From NCBI GenBank assembly GCA_029945375.1, contig CM057067.1, positions 1,984,001 through 2,048,000 on the forward strand: DNA of 64,000 nt. Reading direction: 5' to 3'. Within the stretch, counting starts at the first letter, position 1. Every line of letters begins with the position of its first letter. This document shows, piece after piece, positions 24,028-35,594 of the stretch. This DNA comes from Agaricus subrufescens (taxonomy: Eukaryota; Basidiomycota; Agaricomycetes; Agaricales; Agaricaceae). Position numbers and translations under genes: made by a program. The notes under the pieces were generated by a model that saw nothing but the letters and a program-made list of their open reading frames with translations, was not told the origin of the DNA and made no database searches.

Positions 24028-27000
24028 GTGCCTAGAAATGAACCGGACATTCGCTATATGTCAGCGACCTTGAAAGAAAAAAGAAGTTGTAAATGACTCA
24101 ACGCTAGGGGGGAGTTGGATGAAAACCACGTGTGACGTCGTGAACTCAAGTTGAGGAATGTTGGACAGGTGACAATGGCGTAGCGTGCAGAATGTGGTGT
24201 CAGAGTGGTGTCGAAGTGAGCTGGAACTCTGAATCACCTGACTCCCAGAGCGAGAAGATTGGCAGAAATGAAAACGCCAATAATTGGGCCTTAGAGAAAA
24301 CTGAGCTCTTCGCACCCTTAAACACATCGGAGGCTCTGACACTTCTGACTCGACGGTCCTAGGGCAAACAAACTGCTATCATTCGAGTATCGTTCGCGAG
24401 CGACCTGCACAAACTCGCCATCTTTGCGTTCTGGCCTTGATGAGGCCGGCGAGAAGGTCTAAAGACTCCTAGTGACCTTCTCTCAATTCCTATGTCAATT
24501 CAGCATAACGCGATGGCCTCGGTGGCTCCCAGCGTTCACCTGGTGTGGAGTGTTAACCTGGTGTTCGAGGGCACCCTGCGCAGTCTCAATAACCTCGTGA
24601 ACCCTTGCCAGCAACGTTCAAGTACTCAATCTGTGTTTAACATCGCATTAGGTTTCTATAATTTGTCAACACGTCAGCAATATCAGTCTGGATGTTCAGC
24701 ATTACTTAATGATCAAGGAGGCTAAGATATATTCTGACTGCGACTTCAAGTTGCGAAGTTCGCTGTGATGACGTGGCTGATAAAAATGTACAGTTTGTGG
24801 GTCGGAGATTGAAAATGCGGAGTTGCGAAGTTCGCTGTGATGACGTGGCTGATAAAAATGTACAGTTCGCGAGTCGGAGATTGAAAATGGGGAAGGGAAA
24901 GAATCGACATGATGGGTCTCGAGTGATGAGGTAATCGTCAGGTAATCATAGTGTGGCTGATAGAATATACAGTTTATGCGTCGGGGATTCAAATGCGGAA
25001 GGGAATGAGATGGCCGAGAATGGAACAAGGAACAAGCCGATATCACATGCTTGTAGCGCATGGCCGAGATGGCCGCTCATCACCGATGGCACTTAGTTGT
25101 TGCGTGAGACAATGAGAAGAGATGCCTGCCCACTGTTGCGCTCGCGCCTGATTCCATTTTTGGCTGAATTCCAGCCGCATCAATACCTTCCCACGCACAC
25201 TTTCTGAACGTCTAGCACCCATTCCTACCGTCCTTGAGGGCATAATGCTCTCAAGCTATCACCGTTATGGATGTGTCGTCAGTATTTATGTATGTACACG
25301 GCAATGTAAGTATCATATAAGCTATGGTAGAAGTGATTTATGTAGTTTACGGTCGTATCAAATTGTAATGATGGCGGGGCATGTATGAATTGACGCACTG
25401 TGGCGCACGCGCTCAGTATAATGCGCCTCTGTGCGCGTTTGTGTGAGGTATTATACACAAGAAGAATCTCGGAGTGTGATCAAAAACTGGAGGAGATATA
25501 ACCACTTCTTTGTGACATTAGACATCAATCATTAGGCAGCCTTAATAAAATTACATTTCGACGGTCATATACTGACTGCTGCGATATAAAGTTAACACTT
25601 CTGAACAAGGATTATTGAGGGCTTTAAACTGAAAAAAAAATCTCGACAATTGACCGAGGAACAAAATTTGTACAACAATGTGGTTGTTGAAGAACTGATA
25701 TCGTGCATAATTTCGTCTCGCGGGTTTCGCATCAGCACCCACTTTTGTGGTACACACTCTATGCTTTTTTGATTTCCCGGTTGATTTGCGAGATTCCTTT
25801 TGTATTTGGAAGCCATGGTCAATGTCTACATGACCGTATAGGTTTTAAATCCCACTTAGAGACCTAAGGTTATCAAAATGCGAGCTGGGTCGAGTTCTAC
25901 AAGTCATCGATGTACAATTTGATGAAGAATTGAAATATCTCATCCGGATTTTGTCTGTTTCTCGAGATCTCTTTTTCACAACATACAGAACTACTATGCG
26001 CTCAAAGGCGCATAGGAGCCACGCTGTGCGCCGCACTACATGAGTCCAAAAATACGAAGCTACCTCTTCAAAAGCACGACTCTAGTAAATTAGACACAGT
26101 AAGCCTATACTTTTGTATGCCTAAGCCCTTCCACTCACACGACCATCCCATATCCATGTATCGAATCCATTCACTAGATTATGCACTGACTCGGAAACAT
26201 GCTCTGCAGCTGTGTTTTATTCAGATCAGGTGTCTGGGACATTTGTCGTGTAATGTAATCCTAATGCATGAATGTGTACGAGATACAGTGCTTATACAGA
26301 TACATACATACAATCCAATGGTACAACGGCTGTTTTAGCACTAGATTTCTCCAAGGAGACGGGAAAACGAGTGTTAGGGATTCAGTCGGTATGCGTGGGA
26401 AACTCTTGATGGGGCGGGATACGCCCGAAAAGGATTTTGATGCGAGTGTAAACGGTGGGCAAGTAGCCCTTGTCATTGTCTCACGCAACAATAAACTGCC
26501 AAAAGGATTTTGATGCGACAGGCAACCATGGGCAAGTCACCCTTGTTACTGTCTTACACAATGGGCGCCCATCTCGGCCGTGCACGGGAAGCATGTGATA
26601 TCGGCTGGCTCCCCCATCATCGGCTAGTCTATTTCTTCCCGAGTGCGCGTGGGAAACCATTGGTTGGGCGGATAGACCCGCAAAGCATTTTGATGCGAGT
26701 ATAGACGTTGGGCAAGTAGCCTTTGTCATTGTCTCGCGCAACAATCATCTGTCCCAACGATTTTGATGCGAGGGAAATCGGTGGGTAAGTCATCCTTGTC
26801 ACTGTCTCACATGACAATCAACAGCCATCCACAATGAGCGGCCATCTCGGCCGTGCACGGGGAGCATGTGATATCGCCTTGTTCCAGGGTTCCTGCCCGA
26901 TTCTCGGCTAATCTATTTATTCCCCGGATTCAACCCGCCCTTACACACGTGATGATCACTCAAGCGAGATCGTAAGATCCATTTTTTTTTATATCCATGT

Positions 27001-27660
27001 GACGTTACAATTGTACTATCGACAAGATGACGATTCGTAGCAAAAGGACTTTTATACGTGCCAATGCAGATGTATGGGAGTATTTGATGAAGGCACCACA
27101 GCACTCTCGCTGGCGCCATTGGGCGCAAGAGCGCAAGTTGACGAGACCATCTGTGAGTTTTCCTTCACTTTCGATCGCGTAAGTCAGGATGCTACAGAAT
27201 GTTGTGGGGGGCCCTCGCGCGTGTACTCGATGTTGCACAATGTTGTAGGAGGCTTCGCACTTGTCCTTTATGCTGCAGAATGTCGTGGGAGGCCTCGTGC
27301 GTGTTCTTGAAAACGAGAACGCAGCGCGCATGTCCTTGATGTTGCAGAATGTTATGGGAGGCGTCGCGCGTGTCCTTTATGTTCCAGAATGTCGTGGGAG
27401 GCCTCGCGCGTGTTCTTGAAAACCAGAAGGCAGAGGTGGACAATTCGATTGAGCGAGCCTTGGGCAACCACTGAGACTGTTTCGCTAGCGTCGTTCATGG
27501 CCACAAGAAGTCATACAACAAAAAAGACAAACCCGCAGCTCAGCATTTGATGTTGTAAAATTGTCTATACCTCTTATATTCAACACGGCACGGGTAACCT
27601 GTAAATGGAGATACGTACCCTCGTCGATATTTTCATTTTTCCTAGGCTTTTTCAATAACC
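24028..27660. other. KDZ-1 internal spacer without a recognised gene; several repeat patches
   Basis: Only short ORFs are present and none is convincing. It contains a 79-bp tandem duplication (gttgcgaagttcgctgtgat..., 24748-24900), blocks built around attttgatgcga and cttgtcattgtctc (26380-26900, about four partial units), an inverted counterpart of part of those blocks (gatatcacatgctt...ggccgagatgg near 25040-25080 versus 26565-26605), and a minisatellite at 27190-27425. It separates the divergent transposase and accessory genes, so promoters for both should lie at its two ends. Confidence 0.6.
27190..27425. repeat. Minisatellite, about 45-bp unit, five to six degenerate copies
   Basis: The unit is roughly gcagaatgtcgtgggaggcc followed by tcgcgcgtgttcttgatgtt, with copies near 27191, 27233, 27275, 27344 and 27388. 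It lies just upstream of the KDZ-1 accessory gene. No function can be read from it. Confidence 0.75.
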
Positions 27661-30600
27661 ATGACACGCGCTCAGTGGACTACTCCTGCACAACGTGAAT
27701 GGCTCGAAGCACGCCATGCTAGCTGGGTGAAAGCCCAATCCGATGGCACTACCAGGCAATTCAAGGCGCGCGTGGCCATCGAGTTTATGGAAGAATTCGA
27801 CCTCAACAAACTGGGCGAGGAGGAACTACGCGATCACGAGGGTGACAAAGTGAAGGCCCTGGCATCCAAACGCGCGGCAATGGGCACAGTAAGAACATCA
27901 TGAACTCACCGTGTTCTGTCTAACACACTTTATACAGCGACTGAGGGCGTGGTTCTACAACAACACCCGGGAATCAACATCTCGACAGACAATCGAGCTT
28001 CGCAGGAAGGCCAGACTTCCTTCGGTCTACCAGGTCTACCACAGCCTTTACTGGGAGCCCAAGTTGAAGGCTCTTGTTGAGGTGGCCTACGCAAAATTCC
28101 TCGAGTCCAGCGGGGGTGAAAAGACGAAGTTGACGAAGCAAGAAAGGATGAAAGTTTCCAATGAGGTGGTTCAACAAGAGTTTGATAAGGAGACGGAGGA
28201 GGTCAAGGAGCGCGTCCGTAATGAACGCCAAGCTAAGAAAGTTGACCCAGATGAGGATACCGATGAAGAAGGGCAACAGAAGTGAGTGTTGACACGTGTC
28301 TCAGAAGTTTGAACTCACCTTTACTGCTAGGAATATCGCTTTGCTAGTGAACACCCTTTCGTCTTGTGTCAAGTCTCTGCACAAAAAGACAGGATGGGTT
28401 TTCACTATTTTAGCTGGTGGCCCCGACCACCGCGATGGGATGCTTAGGTCGTTGATGTAAGTAAACTTCGTGTTGCATAGGCCTGCGAACACTCACCGCT
28501 TTTTCTGATAGAGTGAACGGCGATGCCGAGGAGTCCGAATTGGATTTTGAGACTTATCTTGGCAAAGAGCTGTACCAGGAACAAGCCCAGCGTTGGGACA
28601 AGTTCATCCGCGCAGCATATCGTAAGTCATAGTTATATCCAACATGATAATGCTGATCAGATTGTATCAGCCAACTTCTCACGCCATGACTCTGTTGCTT
28701 CTCCTACCTCCGCACCTCCAGACCCAGCTCCGTCCTGTGACAGCAATGTGCAAAGCCACGATCCTTCGCCAAAGAAGAAGCAGCCGGTGGCTCGCTCTGG
28801 CAAGCAAATGCCCCCTCCGCTTTCTGAGTACGAGCTCCAGAGAGAGGCGAACATTGCCGAGATCAAGCAAATCTTTACCTCGATGGGCATTCCATCAATG
28901 AAGGACGTGATGGCGAATGAAAAGAAGGAAATCAAGACTATGAAGAGGAAGAAGGGAGCTGAGAAGGGAGGGAACAAATTGAGGTGCGTGATTTTGGTTT
29001 ATACTGAAGCGTCAGGCTTGGCTGATGTTTTCAAGCCCTGATGAGGTCCCTTCTGGCTCTGGGGATGAGCGGCCCATGAAGAGGTATAAACTTCGGTAAG
29101 TTTTGGAGCACGCATTGTAATTGTCTCGCTGACTCGAAATTTTATTATAGGTCTACTTCTGATGGGACCACGGCACAGAACGACAGCGAAGGCGTCGCAG
29201 GAGGCTTAGGTGCACCGTCTACGGTTACAGAAGGCAACACCGCACCCCCGTCCACGTCAGCTACAACGTGCGGGCTTACAGAAGATGCCACGTCACTCAT
29301 GCGCACATCTCCATCTCCTGCGCAACTTCAGGATGTTTTGATGGGCGGCACAATTACTCTGACGCCTCAATCTGACCCCGGTGAGGCTGCCAGATTGTCA
29401 TCTGAGAACACAGCCAAAGGTACCTTACTTGGTGGTCCTTCATTCCTGCGTTCGTCATATCTAAAACACACATAGTTACAGAAGGCGGCATATCACCCAC
29501 ACCCCCATCTGCACAAGTGCAAGATGGTTCGCTGGATGGCGCAACGGATCTCATGCTTCCATCTGACCTCAATGAGGTTGTGAGAGTGTCATCTCTGGGC
29601 ATGGCCAAAGGTACGTCAATCAATTGTCTCCCACTGCATTCGTCGTATCTATAACACATGTACATGCAGAGGGCGGTGTATCACTGTCACCCACATCTGC
29701 GCAAGTGCAAGATGGTCCGCTGGATGGTGTAATAGATTTTATGCCTCCGTCTGCCCCTGGTGAGACTGTAAGAGTGTCGTCTGAGGGCTTGGCCAATGGT
29801 ACGTTAAATTATTGTCCCCCATTCCTACGTTCATTATATCTACACTATATGTACTTACAGATGATGGTCCATCACTCCCGTTTGCACCTCCTGCACAACT
29901 TCTGGGTGGTCTGACAGGTAGCATAGCTACTCTTACACCTCCATCTGACCCCGGTGAGGCTGCTAGAGTAATGTCTGAGGACGTGGCTAAAGGACCATCT
30001 AAGGATTCTACCGAAGGTATGTCCGTTAAAAGGTATTACAATATATCCTCTAACTTCGAATGAAGACCACATTTCTCCTGCTGAATCTCGGGATGATCCG
30101 ATGGATGGGACAGCTGTGACTACTGCTGATCCCATGATTAGTATCCATGGCAAAGGTTTGCATTCCATTTCAAAGTTAGGATTGATCTCAACAATTACTA
30201 CTTCAGTTCCTGATGAATGTGTTAATTCACTTCCTTCATTTGCTCGTGATGCTAAACAGTTTTTCAAGACTGTGGGCAGTGGCTCCCAATTCTGGTCAGC
30301 ACTTGTGGAGAATTGGCTTCAACTAGAAGTCATTTGTAGTAGAGGGAGAGTAAGTGTCTTTTTTTTGAGGTATTATTCATTGATCTAAGAATCCTAGAAC
30401 CTCAATTGTGCAGGGCGGCCACCCCAAGTGGGGATCTGGATCAAAAATGCTCGCAAACTGGCAATTATTCCCAAAATTATCATTAGTGACTATAAGGTGG
30501 CATTTTGTAAGTGGTGGAAGTTACTTCAGCCATCTGAACGTGTGCTAGAGGATGGTCAATTGACTCAGGATATTTCTGAGAATGTTGATTGGTCTTCTCT

Positions 30601-30757
30601 AAGACGTTCAGGCCCAAATGGCTTTTTTATTATTATCATAGCATTGGCATGGTGGGCACATCATGCTGTGACACCAGCTTTGATGTCAGAGTTAGAGGTT
30701 ATTTTGGGTGATGTTAATTGGGTTCTTGTAAGGATTCTCAACTCTCTTCCTAAATAA
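27661..30757 (+). CDS. KDZ-1 accessory gene, multi-exon, unknown function (about 810 aa)
   Basis: Exons: 27661-27888, 27938-28281, 28331-28456, 28512-28621, 28671-28983, 29036-29095, 29151-29419, 29482-29610, 29670-29798, 29861-30016, about 30066-30155, 30207-30342, 30416-30757. Start MTRAQWTTPAQREWLEARH. Recognisable segments are RLRAWFYNNTR, SVYQVYHSLYWEPKLK, TGWVFTILAGGPDHRDG, a serine/proline-rich middle with a lysine-rich patch (KKEIKTMKRKKG), and a C-terminus with FCKWWKLLQPS and SGPNGFFIIIIALAWWAHH. I recall this layout from agaricomycete hypothetical proteins found near KDZ transposases, but no function is known to me. The last junction needs a donor at 30343 (gtagta) to keep frame; the more canonical donor at 30352 frameshifts. 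Its place inside the termini marks it as part of the element. Confidence 0.72.
29382..30000 (+). repeat. Tandem exon-plus-intron duplications inside the accessory gene
   Basis: Four units recur every 188-192 bp; their gaggctg..gtgtc..gccaaag exon ends lie at about 29382-29419, 29574-29610, 29762-29798 and 29954-29991. Exons 8 and 9 are each exactly 129 nt (43 codons) and start after similar introns of 59-62 nt (gtacg/gtacc ... ttacag). The repeated peptide carries PPSAQVQDG.LDG and PSD.GE..RVSS.G.AK. Because exon and intron are copied together and exon length is a multiple of three, the frame survives duplication. Confidence 0.85.
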
Positions 30758-30849
30758 AGGATGAGGAATATCTATCTAGCTTATGATATGTTCAACATAA
30801 CATCTATTAGTAGTAGTATAGATGATATGGATGCAAGTAGCTCTAATGA

Positions 30850-33189
30850 AAATGCCAATGCATGATAATGAAACCTTCAGGATGCAACAATGAAACTGCC
30901 ATTGAATAAGATTGAAACTATCAATTGCATGCAATGAAAATTCCAACAAGGTAAATATGAAAACACCAATTGTTGGGAATGAAACATCCATAGTGCAATA
31001 ATGAAAACCCCAGACCACAAGAATAAAAATGCCAAAGTGCAGCAATGAAACTGCCCTTGAATAGGATTGAAACTATCAATTGCATGCAATGAAAATTCCA
31101 ACAAGGTAAATATGAAAACACCAATTGTTGGGAATGAAACACCCATAGTGCAATAATGAAAACCCCAGACCACAAGAATAAAAATGCCAAAGTGCAGTAA
31201 TGAAACTGCCATTGAATAAGATTGAAACTATCAATTGCATGCAATGAAAATTCCAACAAGGTAAATATGAAAACACCAATTGTTGGGAATGAAACATCCA
31301 TAGTGCAATAATGAAAACCCCAGACCACAAGAATAAAAATGCCAAAGTGCAGCAATGAAACTGCCCTGAATAGGATTGAAACTATCAATTGCATGAATGA
31401 AAATTCCAACAAGGTAAATATGAAAACACCAATTGTTGGGAATGAAACATCCATGTGCAATAATGAAACCCCAGACCACAAGAATAAAAATGCCAAAGTG
31501 CAGCAATGAAACTGCCCTTGAATAGGATTGAAACTATCAATTGCATGCAATGAAAATTCCAACAAGGTAAATATGAAAACACCAATTGTTGGGAATGAAA
31601 CACCCATAGTGCAATAATGAAAACCCCAGACCACAAGAATAAAAATGCCAAAGTGCAGTAATGAAACTGCCCTTGAATAGGATTGAAACTATCAATTGCA
31701 TGCAATGAAAATTCCAACAAGGTAAATATGAAAACACCAATTGTTGGGAATGAAACATCCATAGTGCAATAATGAAAACCCCAGACCACAAGAATAAAAA
31801 TGCCAAAGTGCAGCAATGAAACTGCCATTGAATAAGATTGAAACTATCAATTGCATGCAATGAAAATTCCAACAAGGTAAATATGAAAACACCAATTGTT
31901 GGGAATGAAACATCCATAGTGCAATAATGAAAACCCCAGACCACAAGAATAAAAATGCCAAAGTGCAGCAATGAAACTGCCATTGAATGAGATTGAAACT
32001 ATCAATTGCATGCAATGAAAATTCCAACAAGGTAAATATGAAAACACCAATTGTTGGGAATGAAACATCCATAGTGCAATAATGAAAACCCCAGACCACA
32101 AGAATAAAAATGCCAAAGTGCAGCAATGAAACTGCCATTGAATAAGATTGAAACTATCAATTGCATGCAATGAAAATTCCAACAAGTCAAATATGAAAAC
32201 ACCAATTGTTGGGAATGAAACACCCATGGTGCAATAATGAAAACCCCAGACCATAAGAATAAAAATCCCAAAGTACAACAATGAAATTGCCATTGTATAA
32301 GGTTGAAACTATCAATTGTATACAATGAAAATCCCAACAAGTGGAAATGAGAATGTGCACAGGTAGGTATGAAAATGCCAATAGCTAGCAATAATACCTC
32401 CATGGGGTAATAATGAAAATGCCAAAGTTTTCTAATGAAAACTCCAAGTCACAATAATGAAAATGCCAAAATTCAGCAATGAAATTGCTATTGCACAAGA
32501 TTGAAACTATCAATTGGATATAATGAAAACCCCAGACAAGAATAAAAATACCAAAGTGGAGCATTGAAACTGCCATTGTATAAGATTGAAACTATCAATT
32601 GCATACAATGAAAACCCCAATAAGTGGAAATGAGAATGTACACAGGCAGGTATGAAAATGCCAATACCTGGCAATAATATCTTCATGGTATAATAATGAA
32701 AATGCCCAATGTTTCTAATGAAAATTCTTAGTCACAACAATGAAAATGCCAAAGTTCAGCAATGAAACTACCCATTATATAGAATGAAAACAAACAATTG
32801 GGTATGAAAATACTTACTACCAAATATGAAAACACCAATCCCTGGTTATGAAATGTCCATGATATAATAATGAAAACAAAATGAAAATCTCTAGACATAG
32901 TAATGAAAATGCCAATATCCACCAAGAACCAGTAGAATGAGATTGCCAACTGACTAGAATGAAACATCCAGTCAGATTTAACAATAGTAGTATAAACCAA
33001 GAATGATATTGCCAGTGTATAAGTATAGTATTGATAATATATTGGACTGGCATATTATGAAACCTCCAATCTCAAAAACAGCGGAATAATGAAAACATAG
33101 ACTGGATATATCATAACCGTAAGTTGCAGTCGTTCATTGGATATAATGAAAATTCTTCAATTGGATATAGCCAATAAGTTATGATAACG
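30850..33189 (-). repeat. KDZ-1 right inverted terminus with 155-bp tandem repeats (about 9 copies)
   Basis: This is the inverted counterpart of the left terminus. The 155-bp array spans about 30870-32293 with about nine copies, including two with small deletions near 31340-31480. The motif atgaaa appears throughout in one orientation. The outer 90 bp (33100-33189) are a near-perfect inverted match to 18473-18563. Confidence 0.9.
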
Positions 33190-35112
33190 AGAGCAGCCAC
33201 GAGTCGGCCAATAGTGGACGGACCCAGGGTAGGATCCGGCCGGGAAGAGGGAGGGGGAGCCACGCACAAGTGCGCAGCAGAATGGTGGCCACCAGAGAAT
33301 GGATGACCGGGGGAGATCGAGCAGCGCGATGCCGCTGAAAAATGGTGCACGGCGGGAGGGTCTCTTGAGGACACCGCAGCCCGGTGCGGGGGGAAATCGG
33401 ACCACCCGATGGGAAGGGACGGGGAATATTGGTCGTGGTCGAGTCCGACGACCGTTGGAAGAAGGGAAGGTGGGCGCTGTGAGCGGCGCCGACGCGGTGG
33501 TGTCCGGAGGGTGTTGGCCAGTCCAGACGAGAGGGTGCGCCCATGAGAAGAGTGGGCGCGAGTGGTGGAGCGAAGGATTTCTCCGCCCCGAGTAGAAAAG
33601 GAATGTAAGGCGCAAAGAGCGGCGCCGTCGCAGTGGTGTCCAGGGGGGTTTGGCCAGCCTAGACGAGGGGTGCGCCCCCAGGAAGAGAGCGCGAGGGTGG
33701 GACGCAGAGACTACGCCCCGAAGGTCAAGCGGAAGGGGAGTAACATACCCCAAGGCCGCCCAACGGTGGTCGACACGACATCCATCGATAGCACAGATGC
33801 CGACCGCGCTATTCAACTCGAACCTCTGGGATATCAGCAGGGAGTAAGACCCCGCCTACACAGCGCCTCCTACGATTTCACCGAGGAGTGGACGTCTCAG
33901 CTACTAAGGCGTAGGCCCCACCTATCCCAAAAGGGAAGGTGGTGGTTAGAGGACAAGAAGGGAATGACAGCGCTTCATATCCGGACTACATATGGGTAGA
34001 CAATCCCAAGCGGCAATTGAGAGCGGGGCTAGCCACCTCCCCCTTTGGTCACATTGGAAGAACTTTGGATGTTGGTTTCGGGGAAGGGATGTTGAGCCCG
34101 GACGGCTCCTCACCGGACCATCAACCACATCAGCGGAAGAAATCTGGACAGTTAAAACAGGGCGGTGCCGCTGTCTCAGATAAGAATGAATACAAGGTAG
34201 ATAAACCCACTCACCTTAACTTAGGATCGTGGCTCCGCAACCATTGTGGAGTCACTGTCGCCGACCATGCCCCCTTATGCGCCCGTCTCACCCGCATGAT
34301 CACCAATCACGCCCCAATTGGATCGTATCGAGCACGATTCTTTCCGAATGAACCCTTCAAGGTCTGCCGCTGCAATCAAGATTCGCCGGAGACCAGAAGC
34401 CATATCCTCAACGTGTGTCCGCTATACGTTAGAAGAGCAGAACACTACTCGATAAATGGAATCGAGTCCATCCAAGGACTTATCCTTTTCCTTTACGACA
34501 ACCCCAAAGCGTTTGCGTTCGAAGATGAGGAGGAACTCACTCGCGTACCGAGGATCACTGAACCCGACTGGCAAAAATACTATGATGATGTATACCGCCA
34601 ACGGGATGAAGAAAATAAAGAAAGGAAGAAGAAACGTCTTCCTTTGCTAACGGGCAAGATATTCTACCATGAGACGGTGAATTCGCTTTACGAAAATGTC
34701 TGGGAGGTCGATGAATGGAGTGGAGTCTTCTTTGACAGTGTGATGAAGATGGAGCCGTGGACGTCACGGAACGTTAGGAGAAGGTGCAAGGAGTTTCTAT
34801 TTTTTGTACTGGTATTTCGCCGTTTCCTTTTATCTGTTTCACTTCTCTATGCTGTGTACTTGTATTTGGTTTCGAAGGATTTGGACTATTCCCCCTTTTC
34901 TTTTTCTTTTTCTTTTCCTCTCTCTCAAATGGCGTTGACCTCGTCCGCCGGATACGTTTCTTTTGCTCCATTGTTGTCTGTTTCTCCATGTAATGTCTTG
35001 AGCCGACAGAGGTAGTGTACAGGTGATGTAAAGTACAGGGAACGCGTTATGGCACCCTTAAGGTCGATTTTGAAATAAATCCCATTGATTACAAAAAAAA
35101 TAAAAAAAAAAA

Positions 35113-35594
35113 GGCACCTGTGAGGGCACCAACCCTTTGATGGGAGAAGACTTTACCAAGAGTGCCAATCCCCGAAGGTCTGCTGTTAACCTCTTGAGTC
35201 CCCAACCCAGTAGCTTGGAAACAACTTAAGCCAAGAAATGAGTTTTTATCTCAACTTGACCGACAGTGGATTTTGTACTCTCGAGCCATAAGCGCATTTT
35301 CTGACACTTATGCTACGGCCCAGCATATTTCAGCCTTCCCGTTACTCTACAGCCGGTTCATTATGACATAGTCCCGGATCCCCGTGATAACTGTAGAGCT
35401 CACTGTCTTGCCTACACAATTACCAGATTGGTTAATAGAGTGCCAATCCCAGTCTGCTGTTAACCTCCTTATGGAGTGCCAAACCTGGTCTGCTGTTACC
35501 TCTAATCTGGAGTTACTGACGTGTCAGACTAACGACCTTGAGTTTCCTCAAGGTAGTGGGTGTCCTATTCCATAGAGTTGTTAGGATGGAAAAG
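35113..35594. other. Unidentified segment, part 1 of the 5' portion of LINE-E(-)
   Basis: The sequence is unlike any LINE, SINE or copia in the window. It has three spaced copies of a motif agtgccaa(t/a)cc followed by gtctgctgttaacctc (near 35150-35195, 35440-35470, 35475-35505), which recurs at about 37917-37955 in part 2. No ORF stands out. It directly adjoins the tRNA-like gene. Confidence 0.55.

Larger units (their letters stand above)
18457..33205. mobile_element. KDZ-1: complete KDZ DNA transposon of about 14.75 kb
   Basis: The host SINE is cut at ggccaat, repeated at 18450-18456 and 33206-33212; one more base outside differs (t/c). The ends are long inverted repeats: cgttatcataacttattggctatatcc-type sequence starts at 18473 and appears inverted before 33190. 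Each inverted terminus is mostly tandem repeats (left about 1.75 kb, right about 2.35 kb). Inside are a KDZ transposase (minus strand) and a second multi-exon gene (plus strand). No TET/JBP dioxygenase, which some fungal KDZ elements carry, was found. The intact transposase and well-matched termini suggest fairly recent mobility. Confidence 0.88.
17786..33966 (-). mobile_element. SINE-3: antisense SINE copy holding KDZ-1
   Basis: The poly(T) begins at 17786 and the 5' module ends near 33966. The target acagcgcttcatat is repeated at 17772-17785 and 33967-33980, inside LINE-E(+) ORF2. SINE sequence is continuous from 17786-18456 to 33206-33966 when KDZ-1 is removed. The 5' half retains the duplicated tggacaccac/ggcgccgctc block. 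Confidence 0.9.
16039..35014 (+). pseudogene. LINE-E(+) ORF2 (RT to C-terminus), truncated and split
   Basis: The first piece (16039-17785) has RT motif B (GQGSALSPILSALYIAP), motif C FVDDG (near 16170), motif D (FGLVMEHTKTELF), motif E (TVWRYLGIMFDRNLNF), and a degenerate RNase-H-like region (HSHIALSVIHHRRTISSK through VILYTTSPSTIRNL). After SINE-3 and a duplicated 14-bp target, the frame continues from 33981 with a CXCX8HX4C motif (CRCNQDSPETRSHILNVC, near 34365-34415) and the same C-terminal tail as LINE-E(-), stopping at 35014. Endonuclease and the first RT motifs are missing, so it cannot be active. Confidence 0.88.
16039..35108 (+). mobile_element. LINE-E(+): 5'-truncated LINE holding SINE-3 and KDZ-1
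   Basis: The copy starts inside the RT domain (tgtaggacaaggtagcgc at 16039) and ends in cccattgattac plus poly(A) near 35086-35108. The 16-bp target aaaaggcacctgtgag is duplicated at 16023-16038 and 35109-35124. The element is split by SINE-3 (17786-33966). Without it the copy is about 2.9 kb, a typical 5' truncation from incomplete reverse transcription. Confidence 0.9.

Noticed and set aside
24492..27310. Short ORFs in the KDZ-1 spacer
   Set aside because: None has a recognisable motif, good splice structure or more than about 120 codons, and several lie in repeats.
20250..30757. TET/JBP dioxygenase cargo in KDZ-1
   Set aside because: Some fungal KDZ elements are known to be linked to such genes, so I looked for HxD-type dioxygenase motifs in the accessory gene and spacer and saw none.
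33939..34010. Start of the ORF upstream of LINE-E ORF2 second half
   Set aside because: The first residues are SINE-3 5' sequence read through into the LINE; the LINE frame begins only after the target duplication at about 33967.
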